Positions 36,282 to 49,700 of a stretch of 64,000 nt of DNA are shown one piece after another (position 1 is the first letter of the stretch; the number at the start of each line of letters is the position of its first letter). Below the pieces are notes generated by a model, which saw nothing but the letters and a program-made list of their open reading frames with translations, was not told the origin of the DNA and did no database searches. A program made the position numbers and the translations under genes. Source of the DNA: Membranipora membranacea (taxonomy: Eukaryota; Bryozoa; Gymnolaemata; Cheilostomatida; Membraniporidae); NCBI GenBank assembly GCA_914767715.1, contig OU612068.1, positions 27,034,001 to 27,098,000 of the forward strand, written 5' to 3'.

Positions 36282-36616
36282 TTCTGTGTGCATCTTCTAT
36301 TTACAAACACAAGCCCCCATAAATCTCACAACAGTTCCTTAGGTGAACACAACTATGCGTTATTACAAGGAATCGTACAAGAGCAAAATTGTGAAAAATC
36401 GTGAATAATCTGTTCAAGTCATTTTCATAACCTCGATCAGCATTTTTAACACCAACGGTCAAAGACTTTAGGATTCTAGAACAAAAAGGGAACGACACAA
36501 CTTTTATGACGAGACTCTAACACTACTTTCAATTAAAATTTTTAATGCCTGAAAAAGAGTAGAAGGAAAAGAAACCAAAAATTAAAAATAAGCTACCAGC
36601 GTTAATTTGAAAAAAA

Positions 36617-36800
36617 AACATAGTGGGAAAATGGCAAGTGGGAAAAGGTCCGGGTGGAAAAATGGATTGGTGGGAAAACGTCCAGGTGGAAAAATGGATT
36701 AGTGAGAAAACATACAGGTGGGAAAACAGCTTGGTGAGAAAACATCATAGTGGGAAAACAGATTGGTGGGAAAACATCCCGTTGAGAAAATGGATCATTT
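36617..36800 (-). repeat. Minisatellite, inverted relative to 32632-32998
   Basis: About ten units like GGTGGGAAAACATCCAG, the reverse complement type of the 32.6 kb array. The two arrays bracket the TIR element and the stretch between them. It ends about 120 bases before the acceptor of the first gene 2 exon. Confidence 0.8.
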
Positions 36801-36958
36801 TTTGAGGCAATTTCTGGTCATAAAGGGCGCCCATGAGTTATGTATACATTTTAAGCATTTTGCAAATTTTTGTAAGCATTTTGGAAAACTTAGGTCGGCA
36901 AGTCTGCACATATTTTACAGAAGGAGAGCTTGCATCTAAAGCACACTCCCCCTCAGAC

Positions 36959-39900
36959 ATGCAGTCACCTACACTCGATACTGAGCAGAGCTGGGTGGTG
37001 CTAGACTCCATGGAAGAGGGACAACAGCCAACCATGAGTAAGTTATATCTTTGTGAAGTTGACATGGAAAGGAAAGGTCACATCAGATTGTTTCACAATG
37101 TGCGAGCTTGGTTGTAGACTATTGCTTGACTTTTCTTTATCAGGGCTCAACAGCATATACAGAATCAAGACAAGTTTTTCTTCTATCTTATCAGTGTATT
37201 ATGTTATACTACTAAGGTCACAATACCAGTCTGGCCACATCACACATCTAATCAATAACTACCATCATGCACTCGTCACCAGAACTTTGCCAACCTGCCG
37301 ACTGCCGACAGGCCTGTTCTCAGATTTTTCAGTCTTAGCATTTGATTGTTGTCCAATGAGAAGTTTTGAAGCTTTTACCTCAAATACAAACTTCCCTTCC
37401 CTCCATGGGAGTCAACCCAGCACCTTGTGCATACTAAGCCAAAGCCATACCACTGAGCTACACTTGATTGATTGATCCGTTTTGGCACAGTTCCAACATG
37501 CCATCACAAGAGCAAATACACAGCATAACCTCCAAGTGATGATCTCCATACAAGTACTTGTGGTTAGAGCATATTAGGCCAGAAGCAGCTATAGCATAAG
37601 TTGTTATGGCACGGACAATATTTGATGGCAGGATATTGATCACGTTTTATACTTCATTGGTGTATGTTCTGTTTTGGCATTATATGTGTGGGAAATAACT
37701 CCTATTCTGTGTAGTCTAACTAATCTAATCATCAGGGAATTCCAGGTTGAAATTGCATTGTGGGATCTGTTGACATGGCAATTAATTCACGAAGTAAACT
37801 TGTAGAGAAGTCTGCTCGTATCAGACCAGCACAAATTGAAAAATTTCAATTGAAACTTCTTATGGGACTAGTATGATATTGTATGGTCTTAGACCACTGT
37901 CTTGGGGCTATTACCAACAACATTTTTGATGTTTCGATTGCCTCTTATGTCATTTTTCAGCTGGATATCTTTTGCATAACACATGAGCAAAGAGTTCAAT
38001 GAGTGCCTCACTTTTCAGCAAAGAAACCAAACTGTCAGAGGAGGGAGATAGTTTTTCAAACTCCTTGGTCAGAGTCTTAAAAACTTAGATATGCCAGCTT
38101 CACATACTTTCCTAACAGTTTGGCTTTTACAGTTCAACAGGAATCATGCTGAGATAATAGAGTAAATATTTGACTTTCTTTTCATGGTGGTCTCTGTCAA
38201 TAGACATACTGTCTATTACTTTTATTTGCAGCTACTAAGATTATAAGAAGTTAGGGCTGGGTATTATTTATGTAGATTTACTATTATGTATTTACTATAG
38301 ATAATAGTCTCTGGTATCATACCACAGTTTGCCACACAAAAGCAAACATTTTTCAATGTCACTGCTCACAAAATAATTCATAGCTAAGCTTCATATTATA
38401 GTTATTCATCGCTATTGCTCTAAGCACATTGCTCTAACCACAATTACTTGTATGGTGATCATCACTTGGAGGTTATGCTGTGTATTTGCTCTTGTGATGG
38501 CATGTTGGAACTGTACCAAAACGGAACGATTTGTTAACTGATTATGCATATGCTGGCATCAATCAAGTATAGCTCAGTGGTATGGCTTTGGTTTAGTATG
38601 CACAAGGTCCTGGGTTCGACTCCCATGGAGGGAAGGGCTTTTGTATTTGAGGTAAAAGACTCAAAACTTCTCATCTTGAAACAACAATCTAATGCTAAGA
38701 CTGAAATATCTGAGAACAGACCTGTCGGCAGGCAGTAGGTCGGCAAAGTTCCGGCGCCCGATGCAATTCAGCTTAGTCTGTTATCAGTTTTACACAATGA
38801 TTTATTCACAAAAGTACCTAGATAAAAAGGGGAGTCCCCTTTCAGTCTACTCCGATAAACTATGACGCTATCATCTATTTATTGACTTTATTCAGGCTAA
38901 GACATTGAGTTCATTCAGTTTTTTGTATCTACAGTGCTGTTCATTTATATGCAGTATTCATAATGGAGTATTGTGTAACATTCAATGTTGAATCTAGCTT
39001 ATAATTCGTCTGACACCACATCATCTGACCATAATGCAAAAAAAACATCACCCACATACCAAGATCACTGATGTAAAAAATTTTCATTGCTAGACAAATC
39101 TGAGTAATTAGGCAATAGGCAATATCGATACTGAACTAAAAGCTCCAAAGCAAGCTTTGTACTTTCCACATTCAAATACCTACCTAGAGCACTAGGTTAG
39201 ATCAAGTTTGGTGCAGACGCCTGCATTTGGAGTTGCTGCTCCTCCTCCACTGTTCATGCGACAGACAGGCATCCTTTTCATGCGGGTGAAGGGAGCAACT
39301 GCAATGCAGGTAATTGGAATAAACTTGATCCAACCTAGGTACCTACCCTAGTTGTTTTAGTATAAGTGCCACAAGATAATCTTTTAAAATACGATGAGCA
39401 TGATATCAGATCTTAAGAAGAGCGAATTTTGCAAGTTTTCAATTAGTCCTTCTATGTCCAGCCTGCATGTATTACCAAAATAAGAATCTTAATCGTGTTT
39501 TAGAATTGGAGATATATGAATACCCAGATGATGTTATCATCTCAGAGTTGGTGGACCATTTTGTGGAAACTTTTCAGGCACAGAACAGATCACCAGAGGA
39601 AGAGATTGAAGCAGGGTTAAAAAACACCCAAGTCTACACTCTCGAATTTCTTCAGTCAGGTAGGTCTATACTCTATGTCATGTTAGTGATGTTGTCTAAC
39701 TCTCCGAACAGTAAACTCTCCATCAAACTGACTAGGGAGGATGTGTTTTATGTGTATCTTTTGCAATATCTTGCCCTATAGGTATAGCTTATGGGTGGTT
39801 TATAAATGGAATCATCACACCCTTGAAGAGTATAGTGTACAGAAAGGCTTGAAACAGTTGAATTTAAAGCTTGCTAACATTTAGTCACCCTCTTTATTAT

Positions 39901-40715
39901 ATCTATGATCAAATTTGGCCCAGTTTGCCTGCGTTCGAACTTGCTCCCCTACCACCGATAAGCTGCAGTGGGGAAAGCATACCTTATGCAGGTAAACAGG
40001 ATCAAACTTGGTCTAACTCACCATAGACTTCTACCTCTTCTAGCCTAAATATTTACTAGCAAACATTAGGTCATCAACTCCCAACTACCTAGGCTCAAGT
40101 CAAGCAAATACTTACTCCGCTTGAGTATTCTTGTTTGGGGAGTCCAATGTGTCTGCATTTCGGATCCCTCCTATTCTAGTGGTGAGTCGCTGGCTGCTCA
40201 AGATGGGAAACAACTCCAAGTTCAGATTCTCAATGGCTTATTCTTTAGTTGTTTAGAATGATTATGTTTTGTGTTGTGTCTAACCATATTTTTAATGTAG
40301 GTTGTGGTGAAATTTGTGGGAGGAAACCATACATACGAGCAGTGAGGACCACAACGTTTTTTAAATTGTCATGCTTAATTGGATTGGCTGATGGTGTTTC
40401 CTGTGGAAACAGTATAATCCCCAAATCTCAACAGCATCTGATTTGTAGTCTGCAGTACAGCATGACCTTATCTATCTGTTGCAGATGCTGAGAGAATACT
40501 TGGAAAACCAGAACAATGGCTCGAGTCAGGTGATGAGGATACAAAGATAAAGATACGACCTGCTGCGTCACCCATGCGTGCTGTCCTCTTTCACAGTGAC
40601 ACCAAAATTAACACCAGGATGGTGAAAAAATCACTTATGAATTTTGAGATTGCGTCGTGTGAGATGCTAGCCTACAGCAAACATGATGTCATTGTCGTTT
40701 TCAAAAATCCACAAG
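36959..40715 (+). CDS. Gene 2 exons 1-3: SWVVL motif and first RRM-like unit
   Basis: Exon 1 reads MQSPTLDTEQSWVVLDSM; the exon body may begin at 36921 after TATTTTACAG, which leaves 12 open codons before the ATG. Exon 2, KLEIYEYPDDVIISELVDHF to VYTLEFLQSG, is the same length as in gene 1. Exon 3 begins DAERILGKPEQWLES and contains RAVLFHSDTKINTRMVKKSL, which matches gene 1 (RAVLFHSDRKINKRMVMKSL). Confidence 0.75.
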
Positions 40716-43700
40716 GTGGGTTTTTGAATTTATCAAGCAGGTTAACTTATGTTAGCTTAGAATCTTTTTTTTTTCATTTGTAAAATACGGTTAGCAGTAG
40801 GTATCAGTTCTACACGCTGCTGCTGCAATCAATATAAAGGGCACGCACCGATGTGAAAAATATTCTGTGAAATGATTCAACAATATTTGATCTCATGCCA
40901 TAGAATGTATTCAAGAAAACATCAAACTTCTATTGAACCTTCTATACAGCTGAAGACACCTTTACCACAAATAATAGTCATGTAAATTGTTTGCTGTTTC
41001 ACAAAAAATTTGTTGCTTATTAGATGCACAACAACTAGTGGATGGATCTAAACTACACAAGATAAGCTCAAGTATCACTACAACTGTGAGCCTGTATCAG
41101 AGTATGACTGATGCTGTCGTCTCCCCTGATAAGCCAAATCTTACATCAGCCGATGATGATGAAGGTAGGATTAAAACCTGACAGGATGATTCTATTTTAA
41201 GTTTGATATTTATGAGCCACTGCCGGCTTTAAAGGGGCTTCAGCCAAACGAGCAAATTAACTGGAGGAGGTATTTACTGCAGAATATAATGCATGTGCAT
41301 GCATCTGTACTGGAAGCCTCATAATGATACTCGTATATATGTTAATATGTTAAGGTTTGTACCCAATATTGAAATTGGCAGAGCGATTGTCATCAAACTA
41401 TGCAAAATAACCTTTCCAAAAGAATATTGTCCTGTTGGTGTTGCAGAGACGGCACAATCAGAACAAGACAAAGAGGATGGGCCTAGGGAAAGACCAGGTC
41501 TGCAGCGTAATGCGGCCCTGTCAAGCCTACAGGGTAGTGGAAGCTCAGGCCCAGCTGAAAGCTCGGGTATCACTAAGCAGCATGAGACACTTCTCGTTTA
41601 TAACCTACTGGATGTGGATGAGGAGACTTTATCTTACTGGGTTAGATCTGTGACAGGACTGTGGCCAACTAGTATTCATATGTCAGAGAGCGAGGACAAA
41701 GCCATCATAAAGGTCCCGCTTGTAGGAAGAGGACTAGGTAAGAAATCATTGAATTTTAATTGCATTATTGTATCAGTGTGTCATTGACTTATGACTGGAA
41801 TGAAGGAAGTGAAGGGGTTTTATCTCAGTTATCAACCATCATATCTCATTTCATAGCTGCGATTTTTATGACACCCTTGTTTTCATTTTGTTTGGTTAGA
41901 AACCACATAGTTGCCATAAATGTCCTTAGAAGGAAGGACCACTTCAATTTGAGAAGTTCATATTGATGGCATTGATGATAACTTTAACATGTATGGTGAC
42001 TGGAAAACAGTTAAACATTCTCGAGTATGAATTAGAATGACGGTCAGGCTCTAATCGGAAGTGTAAATTATGATATAAAATAGACCTGAAGGCTGATGTA
42101 ACAGTACGTCTGCTTTATACTGACCTTGTTGGTTGACAGTAATTGGCCCATACTAGGTTGCCTGACTATCCCACACCCAAACACCAGCCATTTAGGACCG
42201 GAGATGATGATGTAATTCACTCACTTTTGAGTGAATTGTCCAATGGTGGTGGCTCGGTGCCAATAACTCAGACTGGTCAAATGGGGTTTTGCATCACTGT
42301 GTTCATCCTGTAGTTTGTTGACGTTGAGACATGGAAACCTCGTAAAGAGAAGACAATAATTTGTTACTGGTATGGATTATATCTAGTCGACTACTTGTAG
42401 TGTCCATTTTAATGCATGCTACTGTCGGGACCATATTATTGGTACTTTGAGCTGCTGAATGGGTCAGGAGTTCTCCTTTGTGACAATTTTTCGCATTTTC
42501 TCTTATTCATGTTGCAACCTTTTTAAATGGTAGTTACATTTCATAATTAGTATTACATAACAATTTTTGTTCCCTGTGACTAAAATGTGCTTAGAAACAA
42601 TCTACACAACTGACCGCTTGCTTCTGATCAGTCTTGAATGAGATTAAGACTATAAATTCTGTATTTCTCTATTTGTCATAGACAACAGAAATATTCAACG
42701 GACCTTGGCTCAGAATGAGTACAATCTCCATGGAGAGAAGCTGAGAATTGAGAGGATAACTCCATCCACTGTCATACAAGTCGTAGTGTCAACAAAATCG
42801 AGTCAACCAATTCACAATGATGTTCTGGAGGGTTATTTTGGTAATCCAAGATATACTGGTGTTAGTTCTTCTGGTAGCATCGCTGTTAAATCTGACGATC
42901 AGAAACAAGACGTTTTTATCATCACATATCCCACAGAGAATGGTAAGACTGACATAATTGATGTGTAGATCTAGGTGTGGTCTAACAAACTGATGCTCGA
43001 ACATTTTTGGTTTGACAGAGAAATAAGGGAAAGACTAAAACACATGTAAGATGGACTTTACATGATCTATGTTGTGTGGCAAAGGTTATGCCACTCATGT
43101 ACTACTGTGGTATCTCATGGTGTATACATATGTAATATATATGTATATTACATATGTATACACCATGTAATATTATATGTATATTACACATGTATTATAC
43201 ATTTCTAATTTGAGATAGATGTATTTCCAATGAGATGACTTTGGTTGCCAATAGAAGTACACATATACGTGTGCATTACACCTGTATAAAAATGAATGCG
43301 TTCTTCATTTGCACTGCTTGGTGGTTTGTTGAAACAACTGATAGCAAAATTGCACCAGGCAACACTTTGTGCTGTTTAAGTACCTAAAGCTCTACAAATT
43401 GGTAGCGTTGCACAAATCCCATACCTGGATTACAACTATTTTTCAATGATTGGATTTTTGGAACTTTTTTGAATACCATGATTTTATTATTGCATTCTAC
43501 TTGAAAATTGAAGTTAGTCACCCATGTTATTTGCCGATTGCTTGCCGCAAATGCAATGATCTTTGATGCAGCATAAATCAACCAACTAACCAACAAAATA
43601 TATTCTACTAGACTCAACCCTAGACTGCATTGTGTTCATTTGTTAAAGTGTCAGTCCTATTAGAAAAGTGGATATATTAACCCAGTAAATCAATTATTGT

Positions 43701-46700
43701 GAGTTCATAGGGCAAATAAAAATAATAATAAAATGAAAATTGTGGAAAATAGCAATTAGTTTTTTTCAATCATTTTAGCAGGGAGGCAATTAATCACTAT
43801 GATCCACTATGATCCCAATTTTCAGGATTTGCAGCAGTTTTCCTGCAATTAGGTTCACAAGCTGTTTCGTTTCATACGCCCTTATGACTTTTCAGCCTGA
43901 GATCTTTAAAACCATACCAAACATGGCCTAGTGGTGACTCTCCTATTATTTATTAATATTTGGTTTTAGATGTGAGAGCAGTTCTTAACAGAAAACCTCA
44001 TCGTCATGCTGGAATCGATTTTGATGTTGCTGAGTTTTACGCAGGAGTAGGAATGTGTAAACCTAGAGGTCTTATCCTTTATAGTCCCTTACCTGGTGAG
44101 GCTTTTATACATATATTTATTTCTATTTGGATTGCATTATAGCTGTATCAATATTTAACCTGCATTACAATGAAAGTCCTCTTTGCTTAGCCAATAATAT
44201 GTTAGCTCTGATTGATTGGCCAATCAGAGCTAACTACTCCTTGCCATACTCTTCAGTTTTTATTGCATATCCAATTGTAACGTTAGGCTGAGAATGAGGT
44301 ATTACCATAGACTTTGTATACTAGTAATATAATATATTAAGTCTATGGGTATTACCCTTGCATACATAGTACCTCATAGAAAATACTAGCCTGTGAAGAC
44401 AAGCTTTGATTGTTGGTTAGGGTACTATAGTTTAAGTGTTCAAACTCTGCCCAGGTTGATGATAGTGGCATACATTACCAACCATATTCCCATAACAAGA
44501 ATGTGCACGATCACAAAATGCTGCTACCATCAATCCGAGCAGAGCATTTAAACCAGAGTACTACTAAGATTATGCCTAGGCCTACAGATATAAATATTGA
44601 CCTCATGAACATCATGTAATTTGAATATTCTCGCCTCTCCCATGCGTAAGCTGGTCTCACTCTTACCATGGTCTTCTTTTTTAATTCAGAAGGAAATCAG
44701 AACTCGATAGGGACTTCTTTGTCTGTGAGCAATATTCCTAAGAAAGACCTTGATACCCTAAAACTCAAAATGGCTAATAGGAGGGTGAGAGGAGGAGATA
44801 TAGACAACTACATTACCAACAAATCAAGCACCAAAGGATTATACAACGTAAAGATCAGTTACAAGGAGGAGTCAGGTAACTCCTAATAGTCACCTAAAAG
44901 TAATCTTGATCATAGATATAGAAAAGTTCCTTTTTTTTTATCTATGGTCATGATGAACATCTGTTATGTCAATGACGGATCCGAATCCATCAGCATAATG
45001 AAAAGAGACTTGTCTGCCCTTACGAATAGATAAAATGACACAATGTCAGAGAAACCATATTTTGATGACCTTCCAAATTTGGTAACTCAGCAGCTATTTA
45101 TAATAATAATATTGCTGTTTGTCAGGGTTGACAATGACTGGCACTGATGTGCCTGCTTTGGAAGTGTTTTTGTAGTGACGACTAGGTTTCCAGGTCTTTA
45201 GTGCCACTCTTCAACCACTGACAGCCTTAACCCAGCATGAAGCATATTGCTACAAGTCCGGAGCTGCTGTGATTGGTGACAGCGTCCTCCTGTATAGAGC
45301 TATACTATACAGGAGGGTTATTTTATCTGCATGCACAATGCTGTAGTATATACAGAAGACTCCATTATTTTAAGTCCTGTTCCTGTTTCGAAACGACGCT
45401 GAGCCAAGCTGACAATTTTTTTATCTCAGTTTTAGTACAGCTATTTCCAGTGTACTATACATTGATATTGAGACAGTTTAATTATTTTGGCCATAGTCTA
45501 ATTCCATCTGGCTCAAGATATATGAAATCAAATTGAAGGTTAGGAAACTACCTCGATGTGAATGTTAACGAACATGTATACAGAATGAGTGACTCTCTAA
45601 TTTTAGTGGCAGAGAGAATATACACTGCACACCAAAAGAAACCCATTAAACTGAACGGAACAGAGTTGAATATAGAGCTAGAATCACCGGCACTGCTAGA
45701 TTACCATGATAACATGTCTGTCCGCTTGTCAGAGCTAACTCCAGACCTAGATCCGGAGAAGCTTAAGTTCTACATCTCAGCCCTAGCTGGGAATATCGTC
45801 ACCGAAGTTTTGTTCAATGGAAATAGAACCAAGGCTATTGCCCAGTTCTCCCGACCCATTGGTAAGCTGATCACAGCGTAATGTTACAGATTATGGTAAT
45901 ATCCCCTAAGATATCAGAATGAATGTTCAGAGGGGTCATCAAACACATTTAAAAAAAATTGCATTTCCTTAGGTGTCCAAGGTTTTCCATATCATCCTGC
46001 AGAACATTTACTCTTTAGCTACTTCACCCCTGCACTGAAGAAAAAAAAGGGAAGAAAGAAGTGGGTTTGCCTTTTTTTCCATTCAGCCCTATGCAATCAG
46101 CAGTTGCAACAACTGCTCAACATACCAGCTCACTTCTAAATTTCCAAATTTTTCCCTGTAGATTTTGGTATGATGCTGAGTCAGCACTACAACATCAATC
46201 TGGCTGAGTGTCCAGATCTGAGATTGCAGCAGGAGAATAAACCAGCTCATCTTCTGGCTGTCGGACAACTCAGCAAAGACAACATAGAACTTACACTTGA
46301 AGCTTTCTTTGGCAAAGCTCTCAAAAGCCAAAAAGATATTGAAATCGACATCTGTGCTGAACAGATGGAGAATGCAACTGACAAATGGAAAATTGATGTA
46401 GGATCAGAAGGTTGGTTGCATTTGTTGTACTTCAGGGCTGTTGGAGAATAGAGGATGGCGAATTTGAGGCAATCACTTTATTATTCCGCTCTGTTTTAGA
46501 ATGCTGAGTTGATAAAACATACACAAAATTAGCTAAAAATTTCTTTTCGATTGCCATTTTGCATGGTTTGAATTTTTTGTACAGCAAGATAAGTTAAGTT
46601 GATAAGGGTAGGATCTTGTATACATTATCTTTTTTATCTCAGTTTTAGGGCAGGTCAAGCTCCGGGATATACAGCATCAACTTAAGGGATGTACCCAGCT

Positions 46701-49700
46701 AACTCTGTTCTCTGAACATCTCGGTCTCAGTGTCACTACGGGAGCTTACAAGAAAACTAAACCTCTCTCTGAGATTATCATAGATCAGCGAATGCTGGAG
46801 TTCCTCCTTGACAGCAAATATCCAGGATTTGAGAAGCTCTCTAAACACCTGAAAGACCACGGATTCACAATGACCTCAGATGGTTCCATCACTGTCCTGC
46901 TCACCAATGACAAGAAGAAGAATAGGTAGGTCTTATCACTTTACAATGTCAGGGCTGCAGATGCTAATAGTGTTATCTCGATCTCTGTTTCTAATTTATT
47001 TGTGACTTTGGAATACTTATCATTTAGAGTAAGTATTTATGGTTATGGTCATAATTTAGCTATTATTTATCACTTGCATGAGTGCTTAACTTTCTAAACT
47101 TACAAAACAACAGGAAATCGATCCAAACACAAGCGCAACAAATCATTCGCAGTAATGGATTAATTCCTACTTTGCACTTCTTCATCCCTGATTGCGCATT
47201 ATTAGTTTTAGAACCTAGCTGTCATCATTCTCAATTGAGACTGACCTTAACCTACCATTTACAGTTCAGATATGACAGAGATAAAAATATCTATGCAATC
47301 CATCATGCTATGCTTTTCAGCTTACATATTCCAAAGTTGTTTGCCTTTTTTATATTTAGGTGTTATCTGCAGAATTGGCGTATGTTGAATCAATGTGTTG
47401 AGAAGTATACTAGAGCTCATTGCTTGGTGTTTGAGACGGAATCACTCACTGAGCAGGTCTTTGCTCACATGTCAAGGAAAGTGAATGAGCTAAAAAAGTC
47501 TTTGAAGGTCATATGTAAAGTCATCTCTGGGAAGACGAGTCACCAACCAGGTGTAAATAAAATAAGCGTTACAGGAGAAAGAGCAACCATCGAGAATCTT
47601 CAAGTGCAGATTGTGAAGCAGATAAAGGAAAAGGAGAAGCACATTCAGGATGAACAGAATGTTAAAGCAGTAGTAATTCCTAACATTCGAATTTACCAAG
47701 TCGAATATCTCGAGCGCGTCGGCTTTTTCAAAGACATGATAACAGCATATCGACTAAAGGACATAGCGACTGACAAGCCCAACGAAATGATCACCATCAC
47801 AGGGCTTCCGTCTGCTATAGAGGAAGTTCAGAAGAAGATGCTGGACATACTACCAATCCATGAGGAGGAAGAGCCAGAACCAATGGAAATTACCCAAGAA
47901 ATCGGCAGAGCAAACAAAAGACCTTCAGATGGGGAATACTACACCACCGCATTTCCGTCTGGTGTCACATGCTCTGTGATAAAGGGAGATATCGCAAAGC
48001 TTAAATGTGACGCTATCGTCAATGCTGCTAACGAAGACTTAGATCACTGTGGAGGCCTGGCATATGCTGTGGTCCGTGCAGGTGAGTACTGAGATCTTGT
48101 AGGTTAGAGTTTTAAACATTTCTTGCAAAATATTCTGATTTTCATCAATCTGATAATTTTTCGGATGAGAGACTCACTGACAGGGCTCAAACTTACAGCA
48201 AGGAAGGATCAGAAGAAGATTTTTGCCGCTTTCAATTGAAATGCCCTATGGCAGTCGCTCTGCGGTGTTTTTGTTAGTTAACTATAAGTCGATTAATGTG
48301 ATTCAAACCTTACGTTTTAGGTGGCGATGCAATACAACAGGAGTGTAAATTTTACATCAGAAGACATGGTAAGCTGATGGAAGGTCAGGTGATGACATCG
48401 GATGCCGGAGCTCTCCCGTGTAAGAAGATCATTCATGCAGTAGGACCAAGATGGAACAATGGGAGGAGTGATGAGGAATGGAACTTGGGTAGCTGCATAG
48501 AAAATTGTTTTGAAGAACTTAGACAGCAAGGATTGAACAGCATCGCAATTCCACCAATCAGCACCGGTATATTCGGCTTCCCCACGAATTTGGCAGTGAA
48601 GACTATTGTTAAGACTATATGTCACCTCGACAAAAAGGGAGACCTTCCTAGAAAAATCTTTCTGATTGACAACAAAGATGACAGCCTCCGCTGTTTTGCT
48701 CGGGAACTACGCTCATATACTGAAGCTGTGAAACCAAAAGCACCTCCGGCTGCAAGACCAAGAGCATCCAAAGCGAACGGTGAGTTCAAGGGAGTCAAAT
48801 TATTAATAATTCATTTGGTATTGTGTTAAGGAATTGTGTAGATAACAATTGGTTCTTCTGCCGCTTCATGATGACACCCATGTCAAGCTCCATAAGATTG
48901 TAAAGCCCAAGATGACAGCACCGCACCTTGTGTTGCTTTGTACCCTCCAAGAGTATTGCCTCCCCTGCCATTTAATTTTTTTCCAAATTGCTAATCTGTG
49001 GTGTAAAATTGAATATCCATGAATGTCTTATTCAAGTGAGGGTGTTTAATGATCACTGGTATGTTAAAATATGCAGGCACTCTAATATACACCTGGAAGC
49101 CATACCCTAATCAAATGGCTACCCTTATTGTGAAATAAATGTTTTTTCCAATAGTAAAGGAGAGTTCCTAAAGGGAGTTATTTAATACAGTTTGATAGCG
49201 AACATTTTAGCTAGAATGCTTGCTGTGAAACTTGATTGCTCTGTGATCTTTAATGCAAGAGACCGCTAGATGAATAAGAGCTTTCATCTCATGACATTAT
49301 CTTTCATCTCTATGAATACCTGCTCTGATTCAACTCATGTGTAGCAGTCAATACTTAAGCTATTCGTTGTGCAATGGGGTTGTGTTTTTCGGAGTAATCT
49401 CCCTTTTTTATTTACAGATGAGACCATACTTTCGCAAAGCTTTATATAAGCCATAAGGGGGAAGCAGATGAGACCTTTTGCTGTAAAAACTCCTCGGTTT
49501 CTGCTAACTACTATTGATATTTTTTTCGGTAATCCAAAAATCTGACCTATATGCTGAAATAAAAAAGTATCGGAAAATCTTAATTTTTAATACAATTAAA
49601 ATTAAATAATAATACATTAAATTATAAAAACCTGATCAATCACAATGAAATTTAGTGTCAGGAAGGAAGGTGTCATGAAATATACAGCTAAATTTATCTT

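Noticed and set aside
37053-37475. 140-residue plus-strand ORF
   Set aside because: It runs through the intron and the left arm of the long inverted repeat; reading frame is chance.
38565-38640. A functional tRNA gene
   Set aside because: A and B boxes are good but the acceptor stem does not pair and a damaged inverted copy exists nearby, so it is a tRNA-derived repeat.
47082-47359. N-terminal extension of the ORF ending at 48092
   Set aside because: The acceptor TATATTTAG at 47359 gives the phase required by exon 11; the upstream part is intron that happens to be open.
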